A stretch of DNA of 64,000 bases. Source: Caenorhabditis remanei. Lineage: Eukaryota; Nematoda; Chromadorea; Rhabditida; Rhabditidae. Below are positions 50,617 to 62,297 of this stretch, one piece after another. The notes below the pieces were generated by a model. It was given only the letters and a program-made list of their open reading frames with translations, was not told the DNA's origin and searched no databases. How positions within the stretch are numbered: position 1 is the stretch's first letter; the number at the start of each line of letters is the position of its first letter. Both the position numbers and the translations under genes were made by a program. The stretch is taken from positions 6,758,001 through 6,822,000 of the forward strand of contig NC_071328.1 of the NCBI RefSeq assembly GCF_010183535.1, written 5' to 3'.

Positions 50617-50802
50617 TTTATTTGTTTCGTATAACTTATTTTCTAATCTTATTGTTATCGTATTTTTCCAGTTGAATTAAAATTATTTGTGCTATGATTT
50701 ACTTTTTCTTCTTTCTTTCTTTTCCGGTTATCTAACGTTTTAAATATCTTTCAACAAAGTTGATGTTCTTCTTTTATAATTGTTTCAAATCAGGAACCAA
50801 CA
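50617..50802 (+). promoter_or_regulatory. Operon-like intercistronic region
   Basis: Between the CTNNBL1 stop and the ICMT ATG. It has a U-rich run near 50701-50726 and an AAATCAG acceptor ending at 50793. A stop-to-acceptor distance of 177 nt is within the range of nematode operons, suggesting SL2 trans-splicing of the downstream gene. Promoter-driven SL1 splicing is the alternative. Confidence 0.5.
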
Positions 50803-51813
50803 ATGCCACCGAGTCCTCCGCTAACTTTTGGCGAACGAGTGATGTTTCACCTCAAATCTGATGACGACTTTCGCACAGCTGTAGATGCATTTATGGTTTC
50901 GTTCGCTATAGTGGGAACGGTCTCAGCCTCTTCAAACTTTCTGCTAGGCATTATATCAATTCTTCCTACACTTCTAGCTGCGTATTTCATAGCTAGGCGT
51001 CGTCTTAATAAGTCTATTCTGATGCCAGCTGCCTTTTTGGGATGTGTAAGTTACTGGCACAGAAATATAAATGTAATGCTTTATCATATTTCAGGCGGTG
51101 GCGGTAAACCTGGCGTATACAGTGTCCCACGAAGGAGAGGTTTGGGAGCATCCAACCCGATATTTCGTCTTCGTATTCCTTTTCCATTTCACTGAATTTG
51201 TCTTCACTGCACTAACAAATCGACGTTCTCTACGACCTGATTCATTCCTCTTGAATCATTCTGTCGGCTATTGGCTCGCCGCCGGAATAAGTTGGATTGA
51301 GTTCTCCGTTGAAGTAAGATTACAAACATTGTTGCCATTCTAATTGTTTGGTTTCAGGCGTATCTGTTTCCTGGCATGAAATGCTACTCAATTCTCTGGA
51401 TTGGAACGATTGGATGTATCATTGGAGAAGTTTGCAGAAAGTTGGCGATGGTTCATGCTGGTCTCGGATTCACTCATCGACTGGCAATGACAAAACGTTC
51501 GGATCACCGGCTTGTGAAGGATGGAATTTATGCGTACATGAGACATCCAGGATATTTCGGTTCGTTTCAACGAGTGTTGATTCTCTTTAACATGATTTTT
51601 CTAGGTTGGTTCGTTTGGGCCGTCTCTACTCAACTGATCCTCTGTAATCCAATTTGTGTCATCGTCTACGCCTATGTGACGTGGCATTTCTTCGCTTCGC
51701 GTATCTATGACGAAGAAAAAGATCTGATCGCATTCTTTGGTGATTCTTACACAGAATATCAAGAAACTGTGTGGGTTGGTGTCCCATTTGTCCGCGGATA
51801 TCAACGACCATAA
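50803..51813 (+). CDS. icmt-1: Protein-S-isoprenylcysteine O-methyltransferase (ICMT)
   Basis: Four exons: 50803-51045, 51095-51313, 51358-51559, 51605-51813; 290 aa (human 284). The enzyme sits in the ER membrane and methyl-esterifies the C-terminal prenylcysteine of CAAX proteins such as Ras and Rho, using S-adenosylmethionine. Multiple hydrophobic spans are visible. The family signature RHPGYFGWF lies at the exon 3/4 junction, and the C-terminal motif RIYDEEKDLIAFFGDSY is intact. The 45-nt intron 51560-51604 is a multiple of three and has no stop, so its retention would insert 15 residues inside the signature. The gene is convergent with tensin; 456 bp separate the stops. Confidence 0.92.
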
Positions 51814-52269
51814 CTTCAAATTTCCATGTCTTTCACCTTGCCATTTCAATTGCAATATTCCTACGATCTCGATTACTTTTCTATGTATTTAAGTTATTCT
51901 AGCGTACTTCACAATTTCATTAATTTATTGCACGTATTGAATATATTCTTTTAATTTAACTTTCATTATATATACACAAAATGTATAAGAAGTAAGAAGC
52001 AATCGTTTGAGAGGATCACCGTTTGCAAACGAAACTAAATTAGAAAATGCAGAGTAATGAAGAGGAACTGAAATGATGAAACATGGATTTGGACGATGGT
52101 AATTCAAGAAAAAGCATTTTTTGATAACATTGTGTGAATAGAAAAAAAAACCGTAAAATCAAATTTGCGATGATAAAAAAGCACTTTCTGGATGACTTAG
52201 AATATCACTTAAATTCAGATACTATTAAAATTTCCAAATAAAACTAAAAAACTCAAAAAGAATGAATAT

Positions 52270-55200
52270 TTATGACCGATTCTTCTGTGCTAACATCACT
52301 TTATTGATGAAGTTGACCACTGCACTTCCAGGTTGTTCTGGCTCCAATTCAGCAAAAACGTGGCATGCATTTTCAGACGAAGACGGAATTCTGGCTACAA
52401 AGGCGAAAAGACGTGCTTGAGCTATGCATCCATCATGGAAACCGAGAGCTCGTGTGTTCTCGAACCTGAAAAAAATCAATGAGATTGAAATGAAAATTTT
52501 ATTTGAATATCTACCTCCTATCAATCGGATCCATTCCAGCGAAAATGACACTTTGCACATTGAAATGGCGTCTGAAGAACACTTTTCGAGTGTTATCTGT
52601 TAGCGTCACTCCTTGAGATGACACCTGAAATTCAGCAATTAAGAATTAATCATTGAATTCTGAATCGATACCTTAAAATGCACAGAAACCGCCCGACTCT
52701 CTCCATTTATTACTCGTTGTGAACACGTGGCAATGCTCCGTTTTACGCACTCGTTGCCAGTCAACGATTCTACGTCGACACTGCCCACGTAGACAACGTT
52801 ACAGGCTGCAAATTTGGAATTACAGAATATTTATTATTTTTTGAATGCATACCTGCTCCTTGCTCCAAAAGGGCTTGTGTAGCTGATAAGTGTTCTGGAG
52901 TGGCAGCTGGATCGAAGTCAGGTAGTACGAGTTTAGTTGGGAGGGCCAGTGCAGTTATGGAATGTTGATAAACAAGAGCGGAGAGGGATCCAAAAACAGG
53001 CTGAAATAAAATACTGTATACAATGCAATTTGGAAATATGTTTCTTTGTTCCCATTTACTTCTGACTTTTAGAAATTGGGAAGTTATTCGAACCCTTACT
53101 TTTTTTTCGATTTTCAATCCTCCTCAATTTCAAATCAAACCTCAAATATTTTCTGACCCCATTCCCATCTTTTCTGAATTTCCCATCATTATTCATTTAT
53201 TCTAAAAACTCATAAATCTTTCTATTTATTCTCTGTCTCTTCTTGTCACCATATGCTCTTTTCTCCTCGTTTTCTTCCCTTACCTCATTATTGCATCCCT
53301 TCAGTTTGACACCCTTCGGTGACGGTTCAATTAGGAAATGACGGACGAGTTCGGTTCCGTCTCCTGGAAAGTTGAGAATTTAGTATCAAGTATTTTATTG
53401 TGGTATTATGTTAGGGTCCCGTGGCGCTCAGTTTACCAACTTTTTACTTTTTTGGACTAGCAGGTTTTCTAATATTGACTATTCATGAAATAAAGTTAAC
53501 CTGGATTGACACCTGGAGGCGGTGTGGATACTTTGAGTGCTAATCCAAATGCTCCTGGGAATGAATTGGAATCACGAACGACGAATGTTCCCGGAGGCTT
53601 GTCACGGAGCATGTTGATGGCTGAAAATCCATTAATTTTACTTCCGAATTCGTCTTGAAAGTCTAAGTTTTCTAAATTCACTTCACAATAGACACTCGCT
53701 TCAAAGAAAGAATCTAATTCCGAAAAACAATTTTCTATAAGAATGTTCCGAGACACCTACGCAATTTTTCGTTTTCTTCCCCAACACTCCCTACAAAATT
53801 GCTACATTCCCTCTCTATGCATTCAACAAAAAACGTTTTTGTTGATGTCCGCACGGAGCAATAAATCCCATGAAAAACAAATGTGTGCTCCTTCTTTTTT
53901 GGAAGAAGCAGATATTCTTCATCTTCGGAAAAAGAATAGAGAGACATTCATAATTCATCCATACCCCCGTTTCCTTCTCTTTTTCTGACTTTCTTCATGT
54001 CGTCACATTCAGAAACCAACAATTTCAGATGACTGATGATCAGAAAAAAGAGAACGGGAGAAAAGATTGCGTTGTAAAAATGTTTCGAAAATGAATCTTT
54101 GGGATGGAAAATTATTTCAGAAAAAGTTTTACTAAATGTTTATTTCTATTTTCAGATTCCTATCGGTTTCAGATATCTTCTTTTATTTATATTCCCAAAA
54201 TATGATCAATGAAATTCTTCTCGTGTCCCCACTAAAGAAAGCTGGGTAACAGTATATTTTCTCCCCCCATCGATGTCGGAAATTTCCCCCCACTGGAAGA
54301 GTAGGATATCGCCCCTCCTCCCCCCCCCCCGTTCATTTTCCTTTCTTTCATATTAGCGTAAAATACTAAAATCGAAAAAAAAACTCGGGGTTTGACGAGA
54401 ACGTGAACTTATCCCCTGTTCTACTCTACTCTGTCTTTGCTCGATCCGAGAAAAATGTTCTCTTGCAATCAGGAGTCTATAATCAGCCCCCGTAGAAGAG
54501 GGGGAGAGAATCTAGATTCTATAATAGCCCCCCACCCAGTTGATTATCCCCAGAAGCTTGCTCTGCAGTAAATACCGCTTGCTCAGCACCCTGGAAGTAG
54601 CGAATACCTTAAAACAGGGACACCCAGGAGCTTGCTTTAATTTGGAGTCTATGATCAACCCCCGTAGAAGAGGGGGAGAGAATCTAGATTCTATAATAGC
54701 CCCCCACCCAGTTGATTATCCCCAGAAGCTTGCTCTGCACGCACCCGCTTGCTCAACACCCTGGAAGTAGCGAATACCTTAAAACAGGGACACCCAGGAG
54801 TCTATAATCAACCCCTGGGGGGGGGGGGGGGGGAATCTAGACGGATCTGGTGGGGGGAGATTGTAAACCGACTAGGGGGGCGAATGTTGAAGTATACCGA
54901 AGAGTTCGGAAAAGCCCCCCGTTTCAACTGGTGGGGGGACAAAATATACTGTTCGCAGTACACAATTTCCCCCCACTACCTCATCGTATGGAATTCAACC
55001 CCATCCAAAAATTAACATGGATTGGGGGGGGGGGGGGGGGTGATTCCGACGGATGGGGGGCAACAATGGAGTGGGGGGCGATTTCATACTTTTACCAGAA
55101 AGCTGTGTATCCATCTGTTGTGCCTTGTGGTCACTATCATTCTTGCAAAACTTGACCCATCTCACTTGTTCTCTTTCTCTCCCTAATCTTGCACTTCTAT

Positions 55201-57267
55201 TCTCTTTCTCTCTTTCATTTCGAATTCTGAATCGAATCGATGCTCTTCTTTTACACTATTTCCAATAGTAATAGAGAACATTCGTACGCATCTTCTTCTT
55301 CTTCTCGGACACAATATTACAACACAAGGAGCATTGAATTGAGATGGAGAAAGAAGAAGTTACACGTTTTATATATATATTTCACTTGTAGTGAATCAGA
55401 AGAAGAGATGAGAAAGTTCAAATGAGAAGAGTCTCGGTGTGTGTGTGGGAATCTAAGGGTTAAAGTGTCCGAAACATGAAACTTTTTGAAGGAGAAAAAG
55501 AGAAAAGAAGAACTTTGAAGGAATTTGATCCACGTGTGTTTTGAGTTATCAAAAGAGATTCATGTCTTCTTAATGTCTAGAGTGTGCATATCACATATTT
55601 AAAGAAGTTTTAGTTGTGTTTTGTTTCTTTAAATAGTCTAATTAATAGTTTCTTTCTTTTCCTTATCAGCAAATTCTTTTCGTATGCACACACAGTTGGC
55701 AATATAATTTCAGTCATAAAACTGATTATATTGATAATCCAATCAACTTCTCGTTTTCTTTTTCGATTAATCAAATGAATTGAAAACGAAACAAACCTTG
55801 TTCTCTTGAAATCGTCGGTTTGTACCAGTATTTGGAGGTGTCTTTCACAAATAATGGATGATGATGAATGATTTCGGAGGTGTCTGAAACAAGAGAATTG
55901 AGAATTTATGGAAAAGAAAAGGAAGCTCATAAATGGGGGTATCTAAATGGAAATTTATGATGAATGAAGGGTTCGTTCTGTGATCTTTTGTTGCTTTTTT
56001 TGGGTATTTGGTGGAATAGAGTATTTTAAATTCAGAATCATTAGAAAATAATGAACAGGTGACAGATGTTGTTGTGTTTTCTACAGGTCGTATGAACCAA
56101 ATCTATAATTTTCAGCTGAAATGATAAAGAGAGATTTTCAGATCTCTCAAACCCAACAATTTACTCTTCAATCCATTATTTTAGAAGGGAATTCAGCTAT
56201 TTTCCCTATCCAATCCTATAATCCATCCACTTGAATCGAGAAACCCATTTGAGAACTTCACCCATGAAACCCATAACAATTTCTTCTCTGTTTCCACTAG
56301 ATTATCTCTTTTCTTTCCCTCTCAAAAAATCCCGAAATGCTCATAAAACATTCTAAAAACACACACTGTGTTGTATCTCGATGTGTACTACTACGACAAC
56401 AAAAACTTTTTCCTCTTCTTATTTTTATGGGTGCGTCTTCGTCAATTCGGAAGACCAGCAGTGGAAACGAAATGTTACAAAACGGGAGGAGAAAATGTTT
56501 GGAAATGGAAATGGAAATCAATCAAACAGTTAGTGATGACATCAATGGAATATGTTGATTTCTTTTGTGTGACGAGTCAAGACTCATAAAGTTTTATGTG
56601 GTTTTCGGAGGATCAGATTAAATGAGATGACACGTGGTGAAAGAAGAGGAAAACTTAATCGAACGGAAGTGAAATTAGGCGGAAACTTATTCGGAATTAG
56701 AGGGACAGCGACTGTGACAGAGAAGGGAATCTGGCTGATACAAAAGGATTCTAGCTAATTTGATGACGTTAAGAACGGAAACAAATATTCTGTCTGACGA
56801 GGGTAATAAAGTGAAAAGGTGATGACGTGGCTTCCCCTTGGGACCACATGTCTCTTCAACTTACCCTTTCCATTGTTTTTCTTTAAAATGCTTCCACCAC
56901 CAGGACCTCCAATAACTCCTTGTCTTGATATAAACTGATCATCTGCTCCTCCTCCACCACCTACATCTTCTTCCATCACCACGTCATCAAACTCTTCTTC
57001 TTCTTCCACATCATCATCATCCTCTTCCATTGTTTCTTTCGAAGAAGATGTTATTGTTCGACGAATCAAATCATCTTTCTCTTCAACATCCGAAAGATCC
57101 GAAGATTCTTCAGATGAGGCCAAAGAGACGTCACAGTAACGACTCCTTGTATGTTGATGAAGTTGAGCTGTGGCTGAGCCAGTTGTAGCTGATTCATCAT
57201 CATGATTGTTTCGTTTCAGATGTATAACTACAGTGGTGGAAGCAGATGTTGTAGCAGTGTCAGACAT
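52270..57267 (-). CDS. tns-1: Tensin, short form from an internal first exon
   Basis: First exon 57267-56865, then the shared exons from 55883 to the stop; 425 aa, in frame. The alternative exon has its own ATG ([11 protein letters not shown]) and a donor AAAGG|GTAAG leaving phase 1, exactly what the SH2 exon at 55883 accepts. It encodes a strongly acidic stretch (about 45 residues rich in D and E around 57010-56960), a Gly run and [11 protein letters not shown]. The product would be an SH2-PTB adaptor without the proline-rich region. The nearest upstream long-form exon is at 59076, so a separate promoter near 57.3-57.6 kb is implied. Confidence 0.75.
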
Positions 57268-60200
57268 GGTTCAGTGGAGAGAGTATCAGAAATCAGAGAA
57301 TCAGAGACAGAAGTAACCAAAAGACTTCCAGATTCAGAATCCAAAGAAATAGAAGAATAAGCAATAGAAGAACACAGGAAAACGTAGAGAGTCTCTCTTC
57401 CTCTCACCACCTCTTTCCACTTTTCCCCTGACAGCTGTCTCTCTCTATCTGCGTCTAATACTCCCTTCTCTCTTCTTAAACTCCGCCCATAATTCTGGTC
57501 CCCGACCCCTCTATCATATCTTTCCGCTCTCGACCGGCTGAGAGTGTGTCAAAAAGGTCCATCGGAAATGCCACACAAAGTTCCCATGGGAGTCTCAAAT
57601 CTCAGAGACCTCTCGCTTTCTCTAAACATGACTGGAGGAAAAAAGAAGAAGAAGACTGCGATGGGGGGTGGCAAAAAATACAACTTTTTTTGAGTTGCTC
57701 TCTTCAATTTGGTGAAAGGATTCAGATGGGATTAGGGCGGAAGGAAGAGATTTTAGTTTTATTTGGGTGGAAAGTGGTCACAGACCAAAAAAGAGGGAAA
57801 CTTGGGTGATAAATTGCCTTTTTTTGGTTTCAGGGGAATGATGAATCGGTCATAATGCACATCAAGTTTCGACCGATTCATCAAACATCGGGTCATCTTT
57901 GTTCAATGCATTGGCCAACTCTTTCTCAAGATTGGCTCTAAGGGTTCTACCTATACATCACTGAAAGATTTCTCCAAATGTGTCAGGCGTTTTTTTGTTG
58001 TTTTAGTACATTTCTAAAAGTTTGAATTTTGCAACATCTAGTTACCCTTTTATTATCTTTAGAGACGAAATTTTTTATCAGTTTGACAGCAATTTCATTC
58101 ATAAAGTTCAAAATTCAAAATGTTGGCATTATGTTTTTATTTCAATACAATTACTTCAAAGATATAAAATCCAGTTGTTTTTTTTAGTTTGATTGAAAAA
58201 TTTCTCCCGTTTTAGAAATTCAAAAAATCAGTCGATTAGAAACTAAAAAAAAGATTAAATGCACTTCAATTTCAGTCTTTGTATTTAGTCTAATTACTCA
58301 ATCTAGTAGTAGCTTTTTAGTTATCAAAATAAAAATCATAAATTGATGGAAGTTTTGATCTCCGATGCTGTTCTGCCACGTCATGGATATCTATACCATC
58401 CATCTGAAAATGATTTCACTTTCAGAAGAATCTCTTTTTTTTGGATTATTTACGGTGTGTTTGGAGAAATTACATATAGATAAAGATCTATAATTTCCTA
58501 TTTTTCAGATGATTAATCTCTCTGAAATCTCGAAAAAGGCTCCACTTCAGTCATTTTTACCCCTTTATCGTGAGAACGGAACACCCTTCTATGGGGAAGA
58601 GAAGAGGGAAAAGACCTGTTTGTTTGACGGCGACAAAATATTTGCGCCTCGGCTCACATACATACAGAAAGAAAGGTATTAATAATAACCGACACTCTCA
58701 ACCAAGTACTAATATGAGGAGAATTGAAGAGAGAAAGAGTCAGAGAGAGAGAACAGGTATTCATTTGGAAAAGTGAAGCGATTTTAGAACAGAGAGGGGG
58801 GATATTGTGACTTTATTATTAATTTTTGAATTGGGTTGAAAGTCAAGTGAGTGGAATATTGGAATGGATTGGTTGTACTGTTGTAATGTATCCCGAAAAA
58901 CTCAAAGCTGATTATATTTGCTACGAAATCTCATTCCATGATAGAAACCTGTTGAATAAAAAATCATCGTCTACAGTTCAGGATATTTTTTCAAAAGTTC
59001 TGACTTTTTGTTACAGTTTTTGGTGAGTCTCAGTCCCAAGAATTCATAAATATCTTACCGACAGAATTGACTGATGACCGCCTGCTTAATGTTGATGATC
59101 CACCGAAGTGTCTTGGTGAGGCGGATCTGGAAATTAGAATAGATAAATTAGATGTTTTCATTCATTTTTTTGAGTAGCATTGCCGCAACAAAGCTTTGTA
59201 AAATGTAATTTCAGTTATAGGAAAGTCGAAAGAAGTGATATTTGAATTTAAGAATATTCTTTTTTGTAAAAATTCAGTAAAAATTATCAGACTTCGTAAC
59301 TTTGGAAATTCTTGTTACCTGATTTTGAAATTTTTCCAAACAAAGAGTTTTATAGGAAACTTGGTAAAATATCTAATTTCAAAAAAGTTTCTTCAGAAGT
59401 AGGAAATTTTTTAATAGTCTAACTTCCAAACTTCGAGTTTTATAAAGGCCCCCCCTAAACGCTGATTGAACTATCTCTCATCAGAAACCCTATAATTATG
59501 ATGTTACCGTGACAAAAAAGATAATCCGTACTTTCGAAAGAAGAGATAATATCATACCTGTTATTCATCGTACTATAACCGTTTGGTCCTCCAACACCTC
59601 GTTCTCTTTCACCGTTGTTATACAACAATGGATGGAACGGAAGAGGTGTGGCACGGGACACTGGGAATGATGGGGTGGATGAACGTTCGAGAACAGCACT
59701 CTGTAATATATATTTGGAGAAGAGAAAAGAACGAAAAAGGGAGGAGAAAAAGGGATTGAACAAGGAGAAAGAAGAAGAAGACACTATGATAATGTTATTG
59801 TTTCTTCTTTCTCTCTTCTTCTTTCTTTTTATTTCTCTCTTTCAATCTATGTAGGTGTTGAGATCATTTTTTTTGATATATCGTTTTTGAAAGTTTTTGA
59901 AAAACGTTTTTGAAACATGATATATCGTTTTTGAAATTCAATGTTTTGAAAACATCAGTTTTTCTACAAACTCAAATGCATCAAGATGAATTAGTGAATT
60001 TTCAAAAGTCGGAGATTTCTAAAGGAATAAAAAACTTACGTTTTCTGGGAAATATCTTCCTGGAGTCTCTGCTCTGTTGATAGTTCCACTTGCATAAATA
60101 TCACGATGAGGTGTTTCTGCGCGGTAAATAGCTGCTGCAACTCTTTCTTGTCCCGAATAGAATCTGTTGTTTGCTGATAAATCTTGTTGAGATGCATAAT

Positions 60201-62297
60201 ACGCATCTTGAATTCTTGCTCCACGTGACAGACTTCTTCCACCACGTTCCAAAGTGTTCGATTGTTGACGGGGATCATGCTGAAATCATTTTTGACTTGA
60301 AATCAAGAATTTGACGAAACATGAAAACAAACCGAAAAATTGAGAAGGGAATTGACATCAAAATCTTCATCAAATTGTCGATGGTGCATTGGAAGAGGAA
60401 CTGATTGGTTATGTCGTTGACGTGAATTCTCCAGATGACTTGATGGAGTTCCACGTGCCAGAGAGTTGACTGGAGAAGCACTGGATTCCCGTGGTGGAGG
60501 AGTTGGAGGCTTTCCACGCATTCGACCACGCCTGAATGTATTCAGATGATTATTCTCTTTATTATTTCCTCTTCACTAGTATATTTTTATTTTTGCCTTT
60601 CCCTCCCAGACTAACCATCTTTCCTCTCCATATGGACTTCTTGTATTCCTTAATCTCTCTTCTTCTCTTCTGAATTCAGCCAATGGATCAACATTCTGAT
60701 TTCCTCCACGATAGTGTCCGTTGGGCAGTTGTTGTTGATTCTCATCATTATTAGCAGCAGAATCTTTCAACTCTTCCAAAAGCATTTTCTCTTGGGTACG
60801 ACGTCGCACCTAAAATTCGAGTAGTTAAAATCAAATTCATTTTAAGAAAGGCAACTCACAATATCCGGATCAATATCTCTTTTGCTTCGAACCTTCTTCA
60901 ATTTGCCACTCAACCACGAGTCGGCTGCATCAGATTCTTGTTCTCTTGCAGATGAAAAATGATTATTCCTCGGAGTTGTCACTGATTGACAGTTGCGATT
61001 ACGGTAGTGTTGTCTATAATCTGTTGGAGTGTTGTTCAAAGTATTCGAGAAATTGAAATCGTTGTTTTTCTGTTGTGAGTCTTGCCCATTCTGACGAACA
61101 TCTCCAACTGAATAAGCGGATCCCAATCGTTTTGTGGATTCGAGAACATCGTCGAGCGGATCACTGTAATAAAGTTTATGATTCATTTTGTTTTTGATAC
61201 TGTTGATACTGTTTTTGAAACTAAATATGATCTTAAAAGAAAACAGTTGTTGAAGTGTAAATTTCTCAATATTTGGTTTATTAAAAACTAACGTGACAGC
61301 GTCGAAGTTCATCTTCTTCCTTGGCAATTGTACACTTCTTGTTCCAGCATGTTGATGACGTGGCGGTGGAACTGGTGCAGTGTTACTATTGAAATTCAGA
61401 TAATACTCAGGATCACAGAGTTCATCCATATCACTGCTAAAAATTGACAGCATGTTTAGTAAAACGAAGAGAAAATAAAGAAACGAACCAATATGCATCA
61501 TCATTCAATGTTCGATAACTTCCAGATCTCGCAGGTGGTTTTGGTTTTCTCTGAAGTGTCGAAGTGGGTGTAATAACCGCTCTCTGAGCTTGTTCAACCA
61601 CTTGAACATTATCAATTTCGTCTTGATCTCTTCCAGATCCACCCCAATAATTATGCTGCATTGCAGATGGAGCTCTTGCCAACTCTTCCAAAAGAGCCGC
61701 CTGTTTTGCATCTTCCACTTGATCATCCCATTTCATGGGAGTATTTATATCTTGTTGCTGATAACTCTGTGGAATTGTACTTCTTGCAACTTCCTCGTGA
61801 CTTATATTCTCAACACTGTTTTCTCTTTTTTCAATTGCACGAGAGAACGATGTTCTTCGTGGACGTTCGAATGCTTCATGCATTGATTTGGCTGGAACAT
61901 ACGAGAAACAACGAGATGCTTTATCATATCGATCTCTTCCGACTAGATCTGGCTCAATACTTGGAGTTGCACGTCCTTCCAATTCCTTCTTTTGATTGAT
62001 TTTCTCACGGAGAGAAGCAGGAAGAATGCCACGTCTGAAAAAACAAGAAATTTGATTCGGATCAACAGAAACTTCTCGAAATGACAAACCTCTCTGGTAC
62101 ATTGTCAACTCCATATTCTCCAAGACGTTCTCCGTTTAAAATTGGAGTCGATGGTTTCGGAGGGACGGGCGGTCCGACCGGCATTTCTTCTTCTTGATTA
62201 TTGCTTATTTGATTCTTTTTATTCGATTTATTGCTGTTATTTTTCTTACGAATCTCACTATATTCCACTTCTAACCTCGATCGATTCGTTTCGTCGT
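52270..62297 (-). CDS. tns-1: Tensin, long form (5' end outside the model)
   Basis: Exons recognised: 62297-62090, 62034-61489, about 61437-61293, 61164-60862, about 60810-60614, about 60532-60334, about 60281-60042, about 59701-59559, about 59128-59076, 55883-55797, 53620-53501, 53363-53284, 53000-52853, 52805-52672, 52624-52515, 52465-52270. Tensins link integrin tails to actin at adhesions, which in worms means muscle dense bodies. The N-terminal part here is disordered and proline-rich ([34 protein letters not shown]), with possible SH3-binding sites. The C terminus has an SH2 domain ([33 protein letters not shown]) followed by a PTB domain ([44 protein letters not shown]). No PTEN-like phosphatase/C2 region is visible. 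The first exon starts mid-codon, so more coding sequence lies upstream, beyond about 62.3 kb or outside the window. Confidence 0.88.
54472..54841. repeat. Tandem repeat, 172- and 153-bp units plus partial third copy
   Basis: Units begin at GGAGTCTAT at 54472, 54644 and 54797. The first ~95 bp of copies 1 and 2 are nearly identical, including CCCCC, GGGGG and CCCCCC runs and a perfect palindrome AGAATCTAGATTCT. Both also share CACCCTGGAAGTAGCGAAT; they differ by small indels between. Copy 3 diverges into a G17 run after 20 bp. High identity means recent duplication. Confidence 0.9.
54817..54833. repeat. G17 homopolymer
   Basis: Seventeen consecutive G on the plus strand. Tracts of this size form G-quadruplexes and are the class deleted in C. 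elegans lacking the DOG-1/FANCJ helicase. Copy-number errors in assembly are possible. Confidence 0.9.
55024..55040. repeat. G17 homopolymer, second
   Basis: A second run of seventeen G, 190 bp from the first, followed by two G6 runs before 55080. A C11 run at 54320-54330 is the counterpart on the other strand. Confidence 0.9.
57840..57882. repeat. Perfect 12-bp-stem hairpin upstream of the short tensin form
   Basis: GATGAATCGGTC (57840-57851) and GACCGATTCATC (57871-57882) are exact reverse complements with a 19-nt loop. It lies about 570 bp upstream of the short-isoform ATG. Could be a regulatory palindrome or a small foldback remnant. Confidence 0.6.

Larger units (their letters stand above)
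53621..55796. other. tns-1: Tensin SH2-splitting intron containing a homopolymer-tract block
   Basis: This 2.2-kb intron divides the SH2 domain between ...TISREQ and AINML.... About 54240-55085 is packed with C- and G-runs; the remainder is ordinary AT-rich intron without coding potential. Confidence 0.8.
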
